From assembly GCA_963573385.1 (NCBI GenBank), contig CAUYLG010041309.1, positions 62,001 to 126,000 on the forward strand: a stretch of DNA of 64,000 nucleotides, in the 5' to 3' direction. The notes beneath the pieces were generated by a model. That model saw only the letters and a program-made list of their open reading frames with translations. It was not told the DNA's origin and did no database searches. The DNA is from Cacajao melanocephalus. Lineage: Eukaryota > Chordata > Mammalia > Primates > Pitheciidae. The position numbers were made by a program, and so were the translations under genes. Position 1 is the stretch's first letter. Each line of letters opens with the position of its first letter. This document shows positions 1 through 63,587 of the stretch, piece by piece.

Positions 1-263
<263 letters not shown>

Positions 264-1034
264 AATTCCTTTATTTTTTAAAAGCAGATACATTCTATGT
301 TAGACTAACTCACTCTGACTTTATCTTACTGCATAACCTTGCCTTTCAACATAATTTCGTATTTTAAAAATTTTAAATTATAGTTACACAGTTTTGCAAG
401 ACGTCTCAAATATTCTTTTGACCAAGGAAACAAAAAATTAATATAAATTATAAATCATGACACTCCAGAAACAATGAGCACACCTAGTATCCAGATGTTG
501 GTTTCTAAATATTACTTTCTATTAAAAAGAACCAGAGATTCTTAGAGAAAGACTGATTCAAATTCTGGGGCAAGAAAAGTAGATGTTGAGCATAGAAATT
601 GTGCTGTGCCAGAAAATAAAGAAGTGCTAAAAAAATGATGAAGACATTTCAAACAAAAGAACACAGACGTTCCCACTGCTCAAAAATTCTGGGACAATTT
701 AAGTGTGAAAATAAATAACAGAGACAGATAATCTCTCACGGAATAAAATAAGAATTCATAAGTTTAAACTGATATAAATAAACAAATGAGTAAGTGGGAA
801 AGAAGAGAAACTGTCAATGGATGTCAATGGATGCTAAACTGAGTGGGTGAAAGTCTGATGAGCAAGAAGATATTTATAATCATAATCTCAGTGCATCTCC
901 ATATTAATTACCTACAAATCAGAAAAGGAAAAATAGTAACCTGAGAATGGAGAAAGCTAGTGAACACTACCTCAACCAAGGGATCAATATTAACATTGCT
1001 AGTATCTGGACAAACTGATATCATGTATCTCCTG
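264..1034. other. Intron, nothing recognised
   Basis: AT-rich intronic sequence of the gene's 3' half. I see no exon with MAP4K5 coding sense and no named repeat. The segment 540-1030 may be further decayed repeat. Confidence 0.5.
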
Positions 1035-1490
1035 ACATGATGTACTGAGAAGATGCACAATAACATTTCTGTGTTATTCCCATCAAAAATGCATAACCTG
1101 ATTTAAGCATGAGGACTCATCATACACCAATTAAGGGACATTCTGCAAAATAATTGCCCTCAAAAATGTTGAGATCTGAAGTTGAGGAATTGTTTTAGAC
1201 TAAAAGAGACTAAAGAGATATAGAAGCTAAATGCAGTATATGATCTTGAATTAGATGATAGACTGGAACAATAAAAATGGGATGGAGACTATAAAAAATA
1301 TTATTGGGACAACTAATATAACCCAACTATGGACTTTGGATTAGAAAGCAGTATTATGTGAATGATAAATTTCCTGATCTTTATAACTGTACTGCAGTTA
1401 TATGATTCTTGTTCCTAGGAAATACACATTGAAGCATAAAGAGTACAGGAGAGGAACATATTTCCAACTTATTCTCAAGTATTTAAAAAA
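1035..1490 (+). repeat. Old interspersed repeat, L1-like 3' region
   Basis: Sequence such as GGGACATTCTGCAAAATAAT and TTTCCTGATCTTTATAACTG matches, by recognition, a common old mammalian repeat that I associate with L1M/L1ME 3' ends. The family assignment is tentative. Confidence 0.5.
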
Positions 1491-1681
1491 AAAAGTATAC
1501 ACAGAAAGTGGCAAAACAAATGCGGCAAAATTTGATGATTTTTGCCTGATGATTAAATATATAGGAGTTTCTTGTGCTATTTGTATAATTTTTCTGTAAG
1601 TTTGAAATTATATCAATTAAAAGGTTATGAACAAGGACAGTAACAGCAACTTCAAATTCTTTAATAAAAACATTATTTTTC

Positions 1682-1965
1682 AGGTTAGGCACAGGCTCAT
1701 GGCTGTAATCCTAGCAGTTTGGGAGGCTGAGGCAGGAGGAGTGCTTGAGCCCAGCCTGGGCAACATAGTGAGACCCCATCTCTACAAAAAACTTAAAAAA
1801 AAAATCAGCTGGGAGAGGTAGTTCACACCTGTGGTCACAGCTATTTGGGAGTCTGAGATAGAAGAATTACCCGAACCCACGAGTTCGAGCTGCAGTGAAC
1901 TATGACTGAACCAGGCATTCCAGCCTGGAAAACAGAACAAGACTCTTTCTCTAAAAAAAAAAAAA
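1682..1965 (+). mobile_element. Alu, old (J-like)
   Basis: Diverged full-length sense Alu with an A-rich linker near 1785-1803 and an A-tail at 1953-1965. Confidence 0.9.
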
Positions 1966-2716
1966 TTATATGTATGTATATTTACCCCCGTTATGCTTTT
2001 TAATAGTGGCATTTAAAGCAGATCATTATGACCTGTCTTTATTATTGTGTTTAAGTAGAAACAACCATTTCCTGAAATCCTCTACTGACTAGTCTGTTTG
2101 CTAGTTGCTAAACACTGGGGTAGCCTTGTTTCTTCCTTGCAACAAAGTGAATATTGGGAGTGATTTATGGTACAAAGGATCACACTGAAAATCAGGTGTT
2201 AGGTTTGTTTTCAAAGTCACATAGTAATGACAGAGTGGGAATCCAAACCCAGATCTATTTGATTCCAAATTTTTGCCTCTAAAAATGTTTCCTCACTTCA
2301 GAAACAATCTAAATTTTAAAAGAGTTATTTTAACATCATTTCAGACTTACAGAAAAGTTGTAATAGTATAACTAATTCCTAAATAGCTGTAACACAAATT
2401 CCACAAATGCTGAATATTTACTACTTCTGCTTGATCCTTCTCCTTAATTTTTTTTTTGTTTTGTTTTCTTAGCTGTTTAAGACAACTTATGAATATGATG
2501 CCTCTTCACTTTGAATTATTTGTGTACATTAAGGAAAAAAAGGTCATATAACCACACGACATTAATACTTAAACAATAAACAATGTAATCTATAATCCTT
2601 ACTAATTGAGATTTAAAATTGTCCCAATAATGTCCTTTTATAGTAAAAGAAAATTCTAAATTAAGAATGCAATCAGTTGTGATTTCTCTTTAATCCTTTA
2701 ATCAAGAATAGTTTCT

Positions 2717-3031
<315 letters not shown>

Positions 3032-3205
3032 TTAATGCCTTTAAACCAAAACCATATTAACCTATTTAGGTTGTTGCAGGTTCCTGTACCATTAGGTCTC
3101 TAAAGTTATATATTTAAAGTAAACAACTTCAAGTCACTGATCACAAAGATCCTTTCCCACAATAAATATTTTATTGGAGATGTATATAAAATTCAGATAT
3201 TTTAC

Positions 3206-48529
<45,324 letters not shown>

Positions 48530-48840
48530 CTGAAAAACAAAATAAGTTATCATGTTACTCAAAATTTCTACATATGAAAAGAAGGAAGGAAAACTTTACA
48601 AAAGACATATGTTTATTACCGTATGGTTTAATAATGCAAGGACGGTTAAATATACTACAGTAGAGTGTGTTGTGACATGAAAATAGGTTTATAATATACC
48701 ATGTGAAAAAGGAGATTATAATATTATTTTAGTGTATAGAAAAAGTATTTCAAAAGTAATTTTGCTTTCTTCCTTTTTGGTGTGTATTTTACAATTAGTC
48801 TATCATAGGCCCATTTGAGTTCACCAGAAAAAGCTACCTT

Positions 48841-49159
<319 letters not shown>

Positions 49160-49326
49160 CTATATTAAAATAAAGTATTGGGAATTTTATGGTTAATATA
49201 GGAATATTCCTAGAATGGTATTGTTACCAACAAACTCCATTTTACATGAAAATTGTGTTTATTTCAGTAAAAGTTTATGAGTTTATAAAATGATTGCATG
49301 TGTATCATGGGAAGGCAGAATAATGT

Positions 49327-49640
49327 AGAAATTAAGAGCCTGAGCACTGGATTAGACACTCCTGGATTCAAATCCTATTTGTGATATATGAGGCAACTTA
49401 ACTCTTCTGAGCCACAGCTAACATCTGATAAGTGAGATCTGGATCCATTCTACCTATTTAGCTTCCTTATCTACCACTTTCCCAAATGTGCCCAATATTT
49501 TATTAATATCAAGTTGCTGACCATTTTTTATAACAGATTCTTATTCCCTCATGTTTCTGATTATGCAATTCCCTCAGTTGTGTAATCAGGAACGTTGTGA
49601 GAAAGAGGTAATGTACACAGGGCATTTAGCACATTGGATA
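49327..49640 (+). mobile_element. MIR, with an interruption
   Basis: ATTAAGAGCCTGAGCACTGG and CTCCTGGATTCAAATCCTAT are the MIR core. GTACACAGGGCATTTAGCAC belongs to the 3' part. About 150 bp of unassigned sequence separates them. Confidence 0.75.
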
Positions 49641-49732
49641 CAGAATAAATGCAATAGTAATATTATGCTGAAAATTGAAAAAGATACAAATGATAGTGCT
49701 CCTTGTTAGGATATCACTATAAGATATTTTTC

Positions 49733-50025
49733 TTTTTTTTTTTTGAGATGGAGTCTCACTCTGTAGCCCAGGCTAGAGCGCAGTGGCACGATCTTAGCTC
49801 ATTGTGATCTCTGCCTCCCAGGTTCCAGCAATTCTCCTGCCTCAGCCTCCTGAGTAGCTGAGATTACAGGTGCATGCCACCATGCCTGGCTAATTTTGCA
49901 TTTTTAGTAGAGATGGGGTTTTACCATGTTGGCCAGGCAGGTTTCAAACTCCTGACCTCAGGTGATCTACCCACCTTGGCCTCCCAAAGTGCTGGAATTA
50001 TAGACGTGAGCCACCACACCCAGCC
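49733..50025 (-). mobile_element. Alu with perfect 13-bp target-site duplication
   Basis: Antisense Alu. TAAGATATTTTTC at 49720-49732 recurs at 50026-50038. Confidence 0.96.
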
Positions 50026-50431
50026 TAAGATATTTTTCATTAGATACAGTTTTACAGTAGTCTCTCGAAAAGCAACTTCAAGTTTAAAATCAGTGGGCAA
50101 CATAGTGAGGCCCTCTTCCCCCAACTAAAAAAAAAGTTCAGTGGTGTCCAGACAGACTCTGGCTCTAACTCAAAGTCATCTTAGGAAAACATACAAGGCC
50201 AAGAAGTAAAAGCTCAGAAATTAGGTCATAGATAAATAAATAAAATCTTCACACAAGTCAGAGATATTTTTTCCCTTTATATTTTCAACTTTTTCCGTTC
50301 AAAGCCAAAATACAGTTGTAAATATCCTTGCCATGTCATTAATAGCTTTTAAAGAACCTAACACTACTGATGTGGTTTAAACATATATTTAGTTTATTAA
50401 TATGCCACATTTATTTGTAATCATTAGAAGG

Positions 50432-50730
50432 TTTTTTTTTTTTTTTTTGAGATGGAGTCTCACTCTGTCATCCAGGCTGGAGTGCAGTGGCGTGATCTCG
50501 GCTCACTGAAACCTCTGCTTCCTGGGTTCAAGTGATTCTCCTGTCTCAGCCTCCCGAGTAGCTGGAACTACAGGCACCCGACACCATGCCCATCTAATTT
50601 TTGTATTTCTAGTAGAGACAGGGTTTTGCCATGGTGGCCAGGCTGGTCTTGAACTCCTCAACTCAGGTAATCCGCCCGCCTTGGCCTCCCAAAGTGCTGG
50701 GATTATAGGCGTGAGCAACTGCGCCCGGCC
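50432..50730 (-). mobile_element. Alu
   Basis: Full-length antisense Alu with an 18-T head. Flanks AGAAGGTT and AGAACGTT. Confidence 0.95.
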
Positions 50731-50739
50731 AGAACGTTT

Positions 50740-51348
50740 TTTTAAACAGTCACTTCATGTAAACATTAACTGATATTTTAGTTACAGAATTTCATGTTAA
50801 CCATCTTAAAGGATTAGAGAATCCAAATGAGGGTACAATCTTCTAACTCAATAAACATCTGAGAGAAAACCTTTAAAGATAATCTAGCTTTTATTTGTAA
50901 ACTAGGAAAACATGTATTACACAAATGGTTACATATATCTTAAACTAAGTGTGCAAATGGCAACTTGTTACAATTGAAAATTCACTTCTTAATGGTTTGA
51001 CAATAAAAGAGGATCAAAGGAGATAATCCAAAATAGAAGATGATCTCCTGTTCCTCACTATCAATTTAGGCAGAAGCAGTGAGTAAGCCCTGAAGGTGAC
51101 TGTAGAAAGTCTGCCTACTTAGGTGCAGAGGAAAGGCTCTCTTTTCTGTGTTCACTCAGTGGCACCAGAATAGTTTCTTCTTTTATATCACTCCTCCATC
51201 TGAGCCTTTTCCATTATAGTGTTAAAACTTCTTTACGTATGCTAATTTCCCTCAAACTGGCTAAATTCTAGCCCATCTTTTATGTTTGAAAAAATATGAA
51301 TTATAAAGGAAAGAAGAGTGAAACAGCACATAATTTTGTTAATATATA
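50740..51348. other. Long 5' intron, unique-looking
   Basis: No exon, RNA gene or repeat recognised. Confidence 0.45.
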
Positions 51349-51712
51349 TGTATCAGTCCGTTCTCACACTGCTATACAGAACTGCCCAAGACTGGGTAAT
51401 TTATAAAGAAAAGAGTTTTAATTGACTTTCACTTCTGCATGGCTGAGGAGGCCTCAGGAAACTTACAATCATGGCAGAAGGGGAAACAGGCAAGTATTAT
51501 ATGGTGGCAGGCAAGATAGTATGTGTGTAGGAGGAACTGTCAGACACTTATAAAACCATCAGATCTCATGAGAACTCACTCACTATCACGAGAACAGCAT
51601 TGGGGAAACTGCTCCCATGATCCAATTACCTCCCCCCAGGTCTCTCCTCCAACACCTGAGGATTACAATCCAAGATGAGACTTGGGTGGGGACACAAACC
51701 CTAACCATATCA
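51349..51712 (-). mobile_element. Solo THE1-type LTR (ERVL-MaLR)
   Basis: A complete LTR-length block, read on minus from TGATATGGTTAGGGTTTGTG to GAGAACGGACTGATACA. It has the THE1/MST hallmarks: CCACCCAAGTCTCATCTTGG, CTGTTCTCGTGATAGTGAGT and GTTTCCTGAGGCCTCC. No internal retroviral sequence adjoins it, so it is a solo LTR in the long 5' intron. Confidence 0.9.
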
Positions 51713-52460
51713 GTATGTTATTCTTTGGCTTCCCATCTACTCACTTTTAAATGTACATAGAAGCCTTATATCTGAGCTGTGATGAAAAATTCTTCAGTTA
51801 AGTCTGGGACTTAGAATAGATTTTCTCACAGGAGTAGCTTCACATATGGTGCCTAACTTCTCAATCGTGTGTAAATTCTTAAACTGACCTGTAAAAGTCA
51901 ATAGTATGGCTGAATTAGTACTACTAGTAACAAACTACTACCTCTTGGGGGAAAATAAGTTCTGAGTTCCACCTCACAACTGTGTTCCCAGCAGCAGCTA
52001 CGTAAGGTTTCTACCAGGGAAGGTGAGGTCTTGGTGGGAGTAAGCAACAATGTTTTAAAGTTGTAGCTGGAAGCAAGAATTCACAAGCAAAGGTTATTTA
52101 TAACTCAGATGTCTGAACTCCCGCTTTGGGTATATTCTTCATATATCTGCTTCACTATATTATTTGAAACTTTAGTGAAAAGGGAGTAAAATCTTCTGGG
52201 AACTGAAATTGTACCATGGAAGAAACTTACACAAAGGTAATACTTTTGTAGTTTATCCTGAGGAAGGAAAGCTAAATACGGTTATCACAGATGTAGCTAT
52301 TTTTTGATGGCCTAAATCAGCCTTATAAAAATAATCTGAAATTTGGATAGTTGATTTTATTCTTTTAATTGGGTGATATGCCAAATTAATATTGCTTTCC
52401 ACTGAGATGTGGTCTAAAATCCACTAGGTTCAGAGAACTTAGCCTTGTACGTTCCAGTCC
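51713..52460. other. Long 5' intron, unique-looking
   Basis: Between the THE1-type LTR and a truncated Alu. Nothing recognised. Confidence 0.45.
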
Positions 52461-52467
52461 TGCTGCT

Positions 52468-52684
52468 CACCAGTCTGGGCAACACAGAGAGACCTCTTCT
52501 CTACAAACAATAATAAGCTAGGCATGGTGGCATGTGCTTGCAGTCCCAGCTACTCAGGAGACTGAGGTGGGAGGACTACTTGAGTCCAAGAGTTTGAGGT
52601 TGCAGTGAGGTATAATCACACCACTGCGCTTCAGACTGGGCAACAGAGTGAGAGCCTGTCTCAAAAAAAAAAAAAAGAAAAAAG
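52468..52684 (+). mobile_element. Alu, 5'-truncated
   Basis: Sense Alu beginning in the left arm (CAGTCTGGGCAACACAGAGA) and ending in A14. Confidence 0.92.
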
Positions 52685-53604
52685 GTATTTGCTTAAAGAA
52701 GAGAAATTTTATTCTTCACACCCTGGCAAGGTAAGCATGAGACTAGCTGAGATCCACAGAGCCCCTTATCTTTAGTTTTGACTATGTACCTATTATTTCC
52801 ATCTGAATGTCTTGCTAGCACCTTACATTTAATATGCCCTAAAGTACCAATATCTTCTCTTAAAAACCAATTTTTCTTCCTGACTTTACTGTTTGTGTTA
52901 ATGACACTTTATTCTAAACGACTAATCACTGCCAGTCTGCTCACAGTCCTCCTAACAAAATTTACCTCCATCCATCGCACCGTTTGTACCATGTGACCTT
53001 CTACTAGCTGAAGGTACTAGGATTAACAACCGACTTGAAAAGAACTAATACACAGCCTGGCATGAGCTAATCACATTTGATGTTTTGAAAATGTGAATCA
53101 TGGACACTTGGTCAGCTGTCAGTTACCAGCAGAATCACACTAAAAGTGAAATATTAAAACTCCATAAATGACTATAGTTAAGGTTCATAGAGATGTCTTA
53201 CTGAAAACCTGGCTGCTGAGTATGTCCTTATACAAGAAAGAGAGAAATCCACCTGAGATTGAAATACAGGTTTTTTTTCTCCTCTCTGCAAGGGTACTTG
53301 CAGGTTTTACCAAACCACAGACATAAATGGGAATTACTGAGGAGAGATGCTTATTTCCTTGGGCTCCTCAAGAATGCATGGGGCTGTGTATGTGAGAGTG
53401 TATGTAGGGTGTGTGTGTGTATGTAAGGGAACTCAGCCTGATACGCCTAGGAAAAAAATGACGCCCTTCAGCCAGAAAGGGAAAATATGTGAAGCCAAAT
53501 GGTAGCTCTGTATCTAACACACTAGACACTGGAACTAGTTCTAATTAAAATGATAATTAAATTATTAAAAGCTCCTAAAGCTGATTTGAGCCCTGGCAGA
53601 TAGC

Positions 53605-53830
<226 letters not shown>

Positions 53831-54373
53831 CTAGTTATAACACGCTGGGTCCTAAATTATATTAATATTGGGGATTTGTGTTTTAAATTTTTTTGAAAAA
53901 CCACTGTATTACTGTTTAAGTTAAGCATGTTCAGTGACCACAAGAGCAATGATCATAGCCTCCAACATAGTGTTTCAAGGCTGACATTAAGAGACATATT
54001 TGCTAATTAAGTATAGCAAGTACAAGATCCTGAAAGCCAAGTTTTCTGATAGACAAATTCTTCTACTGCTCCTCCCCTTGTTCCTAAGCCACTTCCTGTC
54101 TAGCAGTACACTGCAACCCTAAACTACAATTTTTAACTGGAGTGGGCAGCTAACCCCCTAAAACAAGCTACTGTATAAAAATACAGCCTTATCTGGGGTC
54201 ACTTTGGGGGGCTGGTCTTTGCTCCCAGTTTCATAGTTTTGAATACAATTAGCCAATGCCAGTGTTAGCTACCACTGGCTTCTGCTACCATCAGGGCACC
54301 AAAATAGGATCAAGTTAGACATAATATTAATGCCACACTCAAAACACTGTAAAAACATAGTAAAAAAAGAGAT

Positions 54374-54680
<307 letters not shown>

Positions 54681-55079
54681 TAAGATATATTCGCATCTTG
54701 GAAAGCAAAAGAATAGAACTTTGGGGCTTCCTAATACTATCTGCAGGTTGACATAAAGTAGTTAAGCCTTCATGCTCTGGGGATGAACTGGAGTAAGCCG
54801 GTTGTACCCCTCATGTGTAAGGGTCCTCTGCGTTACATTTGAATTCAATACTCTGTTAAAACTTTCTTGCAATCAAATAAGTCCTAACAAATAGTACCTG
54901 GGAAGTGATTAAAAGCAACAGATCCTCAGATTTTTTTTTTTTTTAAAAGGTACCAGGCATTAAAAACCTGGCTGTGGCAAGACAAAAGGCAGTAAGATTC
55001 ATCACATTCCTCCCTGCAAAAATATGATAGTAGATCATAGATTTAATAGTGAAGTAATTAATTCAACCAATGTCTATAA

Positions 55080-55369
<290 letters not shown>

Positions 55370-55460
55370 TTATCATCTCTTAAACTACTAAAATTGTGTT
55401 CTAAGCTATAAGTTTGACTAATATTGAAAACTATCTTCTAACATTATACACTGAACTTTC

Positions 55461-55756
55461 TTTTTTTTTTTTTGAAACAAAGTTTCACTGTGTTGCCCAG
55501 GCTAGAGTATAGTGGCACAATCTTGGCTCACTGCAGCCTTGACATCCTGGGCTCAAGCAATTCTCCCATCTCAGCCTCCTAAATAACTGAGATTACAGGC
55601 AAGTGCCATGACACTTAGCTAATTTTTTGTATTCTTTATAGGGACTGGGTTTTACCATGTTGCCCAGGCTTGTCTCAAACTCGTGAGCACAAGCAATCTG
55701 CCTGACTCAGCCTTCCAAGGTGCTAGGATTACAGGTGTGATCCATCGTACCTGGCC
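55461..55756 (-). mobile_element. Alu, old (J-like)
   Basis: Diverged antisense Alu with flanks TGAACTTTC and TGAGCTTTC. Confidence 0.93.
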
Positions 55757-55984
55757 TGAGCTTTCAAAAAGTTACCACATTCTAATAATTCTACAAAAAG
55801 TATAATACTGATTATTTTCCATTTGTTAGTTCATCAAATATCAACGGGTTTATGCTTTTTATGCCTACTGTAAGTATTTCTACTTCATTGCTCGTATGTC
55901 AAAATTGTTAACATGATGCTTCTGAATTGTATTTTCTATTTAAATCCTCTAATTTTAATTAATCTCACAGAATTATTAACAAAT

Positions 55985-56535
<551 letters not shown>

Positions 56536-56662
56536 CAGGTATCACCAACGGAAACTACTATTTCTTAAACTAAAAGTAATTGTTTTATTCCATATTATTG
56601 TATCCACATTAATATACTTACTTTAGAAAAGTAAGCCAATGTAGAAAAATATAAAGAACATA

Positions 56663-56842
56663 AGCCAGGTACAGTGGCTCATGCCTGTAATACCCACTAT
56701 TCAGGAGGTTGAGGTGGGAGAACTGCTTGAACCCAGGAGTTTGAGGCTGCACTGAGCTACAACTGCAGCACTGCATTCCAGCCTGAGACTCTGTCTCAAA
56801 AAAGAAAAGAAAAAAAAAAAGAAAGGAAAAAAAAAAGAGAGA
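56663..56842 (+). mobile_element. Alu with fused half arms
   Basis: Left-arm start (GCCAGGTACAGTGGCTC) joined directly to right-arm sequence at about 56695, followed by an A/G-rich tail. Confidence 0.88.
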
Positions 56843-56889
56843 ATGAAATAAAAATCACCCACAAATGTACCAGAGACACCCATCATTCA

Positions 56890-57108
56890 CTTTTTGTTTG
56901 TTCAAGGGAAAGGGTCTTGCTGTCACCCAGGCTGGAATGCAGTGACACAATCATTACTCACTGTAGCTTCAAACTCCTGGGCTCAAACAATCCTTCTGCC
57001 TCAGCCTCCCAAGTAGCTGGGACTACAGGTTTACGCTGCCATGCCCAGATAATATTTTTAAAAATTTTTAGTAGAGACGGGATCTCCATTATGTTGCTCA
57101 GGCTGACA
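56890..57108 (-). mobile_element. Alu, 5'-truncated
   Basis: Antisense Alu from AAGGGTCTTGCTGTCACC, stopping at GTTGCTCAGGCTGA before the left-arm start. Confidence 0.9.
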
Positions 57109-57509
57109 CCATTAGCATTTTGATTTTTTTTCCAGTCCTGTAAGTACTGTAATTATGAAGTTCTGCATATCATAAACACAATTTGAACCATACTCCAGAG
57201 TTTCACAGACTATTTCCACTGATCAATATTTTGTAACCATTGCTCATGTCATTAAAAACCACATAAAAGTTACCCAAACTGGAAAGAAATAAGTAAAAAA
57301 TCTCTGTTCAGAGATGACATGATCTTACATACAGAAACTCCTAAAGGCCATTAAAAAAATCTATTGGAACTAATAAATAAATTCAGCAAATTGTAAGATA
57401 CAAAATCAAAATAGAAAAATCAGTTGTATTTCTGTACAGTAACAATGAACAATCATAAAAGGAAATTAAGAAAACAATTTATTTACAATAGCATCAAAAA
57501 GAACAATTA

Positions 57510-57786
57510 GGCCAGGCGCAGTGGCTCACACCTGTAATTCCAGAACTTTGGGAGGCCAAGGCGGGTGGGAGTTCAAGACCAGCCTGGCCAACACGGTGAA
57601 ACCCTGTCTCTACTAAAAATACAAAAATTAGCTGGGCATGGTGGCACACACCTGTAATCCCAGCTGCTCAGGAGACTGAAACACAAGACTCACTTGAACC
57701 TGGGAGGCAGAGGTTGCAGTGAGCCAAGATCATCCTACTGTACTCCAGCTTGGTTGACAGAGTGAGACTCCATCCCCAGAAAAAAC
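57510..57786 (+). mobile_element. Alu nested in L1
   Basis: Sense Alu flanked by GAACAATTAG / AACAATTAGG. Confidence 0.95.
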
Positions 57787-57884
57787 AACAATTAGGAATA
57801 AACTGAACTAAGGAAGTGAAAGACTTGTGTGCTAAAAACTATAAAACATTGTTGAAAGATATTAAAGATGACACAAATATGTGA

Positions 57885-58190
<306 letters not shown>

Positions 58191-59759
58191 CAAGTTAATA
58201 TTATGAAGATGTCAATACTACCCAAAGTGATATAAAGAGCTACACAATCCCTATGAATAATTTCGGTAACCTTTTTTTTTTTTTGCAGAAATAGGAATGA
58301 ATAATTCTAAAATTTGTATAAAATTTAGAGACTCTCCATAGCCAAAACAATTTTTAAAAGGAACAAAGTTGGAAGACTCACGCTTCCTGATTTCAAAACT
58401 TATTAAAAGCTACCATAATAAAAACAGTAGGGTACTGGTATAAAGACAGACATATTAAAGACCAATGGAATAGAAGAGAGAGCCCAGAAATAAACCCTCA
58501 TGTATATGGTCAAATGATCTTCAAACAAGGGTATCAGGAATACTCGATGGGGAGAGGGCAGTCTCTTCCACAAATGGTATTAGGGAAACTGGATATCCAC
58601 ATGCAAAAGAATGAAGTTGGACCCCTGCCTAAACCATACACAAAACTTAACCCAAAATGATTTAAAGATCTAAATGTAAGACCCCAAACTATCAAACTCC
58701 TAGAAGAAATCACAGATGAAAAGCTTCATGACATTGGATTTGGCAGTGATTTCTTGTATATGACACCAAAAGCACAGGTAACAAAAACAGATCTAAGACT
58801 ACACATGAAATTTTAAAATTTTTGTTCACCAAGGGACACAGTTGAAAGGGCAACCTATGGAATAGGAGAAAATATTTTTAAATTCTGTATCTAAGAAGGG
58901 TTTAATATTCAGAATACATAAACAACTCCTATGACTCAACAACAAAAAAATCAAACAACCTGATTTTAAAAGTGGGAAAGGACTTCAGTATATATTTATC
59001 CAAAGATGACCTGCAAACAGCCAATAAGCATATGAAAACATGCTCAACATCATAATTCAGAGAAACACAAATAAAACCACAATGAGATATCACTTCACAC
59101 CCATTAGGATGGCTATGATTAAAAAAAACAACAGAAAAAAAAATGTTAGAGGTGATATAGAGAAGCTAGAACCCTTATGCACTGTTATTGACACTGCAAA
59201 CTGGTGAGGCTGCTACAGAAAATAGTATGACAGTTTCTCAAAAAAATTAAGTGTGGAACTATCAGATGACTAATAATCATACTTCTAGGTTTATATCCAA
59301 AATAACTGAAAATAGGATCTCAAAGAGAGATTTGTAAATCCATGTCCATAGCAGTACTATGTACAATAGCCAAGAGGTGGAAGCAACCTAGTTATATACA
59401 ATGTCTATTGACAGATGAATGAAAAAAACTGTAGTATATGAAAAGTACTCAAACTTAAAATCCTGTCATATGCTCTAACATAGATGAACCTTGAGAATAT
59501 TATACTATGTGAAATAGGCTAGTCAGAAAAGGACAAATACTGTATGACTCCACTTATATGAAGTATCTAAAGGAGCCAAATTCATAGATACCAACTGTTG
59601 AATGGTGGTTACTAGTGGCTGTCGGGAGGCAGCAAACAGGAGTTTTATCAAATGAATATAGAGTTTCAGTTTTGTAATATGAAAAATTCTAGAGACGTTT
59701 CACAACAATGTAAACATACTTAAAACTACTAAATGATGTACTTAAAAATGATTATAAGA

Positions 59760-60064
<305 letters not shown>

Positions 60065-60189
60065 TTATATTTTTCACTGAAATTTGTAAAATATGAAAAT
60101 GATGTGAGTATAGCCTAATTTAATCATTTTACTACAGTTAGATGTTTAGATGTTCAAGTTTCTAGACACATATAATACATATTTTTCTC

Positions 60190-60486
60190 TTTCTTTCTTT
60201 TTTTGAGAGGATTTCATTCTGTTGCCCACAGTGGTATGCAATGATGTGAACATGGTTCATTGAAGCCTCAACCTCCTGGGCTCAAATGATCCTCCTGCCT
60301 CAGTGTCCTGAGTAGCTGGGACTACAGAAGCAGGTTGCCATGCTCTGCTAATTTTTTAAAATTTTTGTAGAGATGAGGTCTTACCATATTCCCCAGGCTG
60401 GTCTTGAATTCCTGGGCTCAAAAGATCCTCCCACCTCAGCCTCCCAAAGTGCTGAGACTACAGGTGTGAACCACCGCTCCCACACC
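60190..60486 (-). mobile_element. Alu, old (J-like)
   Basis: Diverged antisense Alu with a (TTTC)n-T head. Confidence 0.92.
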
Positions 60487-60489
60487 AAA

Positions 60490-61130
60490 AAAGTAAAAAA
60501 TAGAAACTTTTAAAACAAGTATTTAACATAAACATGAAGTAACCTAAAAATGTGTTTATCACTTACAGCAAAATTACAATGCAAAATTAGATGTCTTAAT
60601 TAAGATTTACAATGACAAAAGTTTTCTATACTAGTAAGTACCGGATACATTTCTGAAGTTTATGAAATAATTTAATGTTAAAGATAGGTAACAAAACGAA
60701 AATTAATTTTACCGGTAGCTCATTGTACAGTGAATACATCAGCAGGACTATTTTCAGAATCAATTAACCCAATGCTAAATATTCTATCAGCTAATTTTTA
60801 AACAACCATGAAAAATACAGTGACACAATAGTGACAATCTTGTGAATATGGTTGTTTTGGTTCATAAGTATGATTTTTTCCAATGAGCATAATGAATGTA
60901 GAATGTTAAACAGAAGACATTAGTAAACAACACTAACCTTTATTCATTTTCTGTATCTACTATTTAAAACTAATAAAATGACATTTGGGTCATATATTTG
61001 CGCCTTCAAATTAACATCTTCTATTAATTCAGATTTGAACTGTCCAAACAGTGAAGACAGGGTACAAATATTTTACTTTACAGAATATTTTTAAAAATAA
61101 GGGTTGTTAGAGTTTGAATAGAAATTCTGA
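60490..61130. other. Long 5' intron, unique-looking
   Basis: AT-rich, with no repeat or coding signal recognised. Confidence 0.45.
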
Positions 61131-61134
61131 AAAA

Positions 61135-63280
<2,146 letters not shown>

Positions 63281-63284
63281 TGGG

Positions 63285-63587
63285 GGCTGGGCATGGTGGT
63301 TCTCGACTACAATGCCAGCACTTTGGGAGGCTGAGATGGGCAGATCACTTGAGGCCAGGAGTCCGACTGAGAGTAGCCTAGACAACATGGAGAAACCCTG
63401 TCTCTACTAAAAATACAAAAATTAGCTGGGTGTGGTGGCATGCATCTGTAATTCTAGCTACTCAGGAGGCTGAAGCACAATAATCGCTTGAACCTGGTTG
63501 GTGGAGGTTGCAATAAGCCCAGATCATGCTACTGCACTCCAGCCTGGCAACAGAGAGAGAGAGAGATCCTATTTAAAAAAAAAAAAA
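63285..63587 (+). mobile_element. Alu with target-site duplication
   Basis: Sense Alu. AGCAGTACTGG at 63273-63283 and 63589-63599, with a small (GA)n near 63554. Confidence 0.95.

Noticed and set aside
1030..1060. GATGTACTGA word resembling the reverse complement of the next expected MAP4K5 exon (DQYIIF region)
   Set aside because: The similarity stops after about 10 bases, no splice sites fit and the word belongs to an old dispersed repeat.
51349..51712. THE1-type LTR considered as an active alternative promoter for MAP4K5
   Set aside because: It is in the same orientation as the gene, but I see no downstream splice donor or first-exon evidence. Without CAGE data there is no support.
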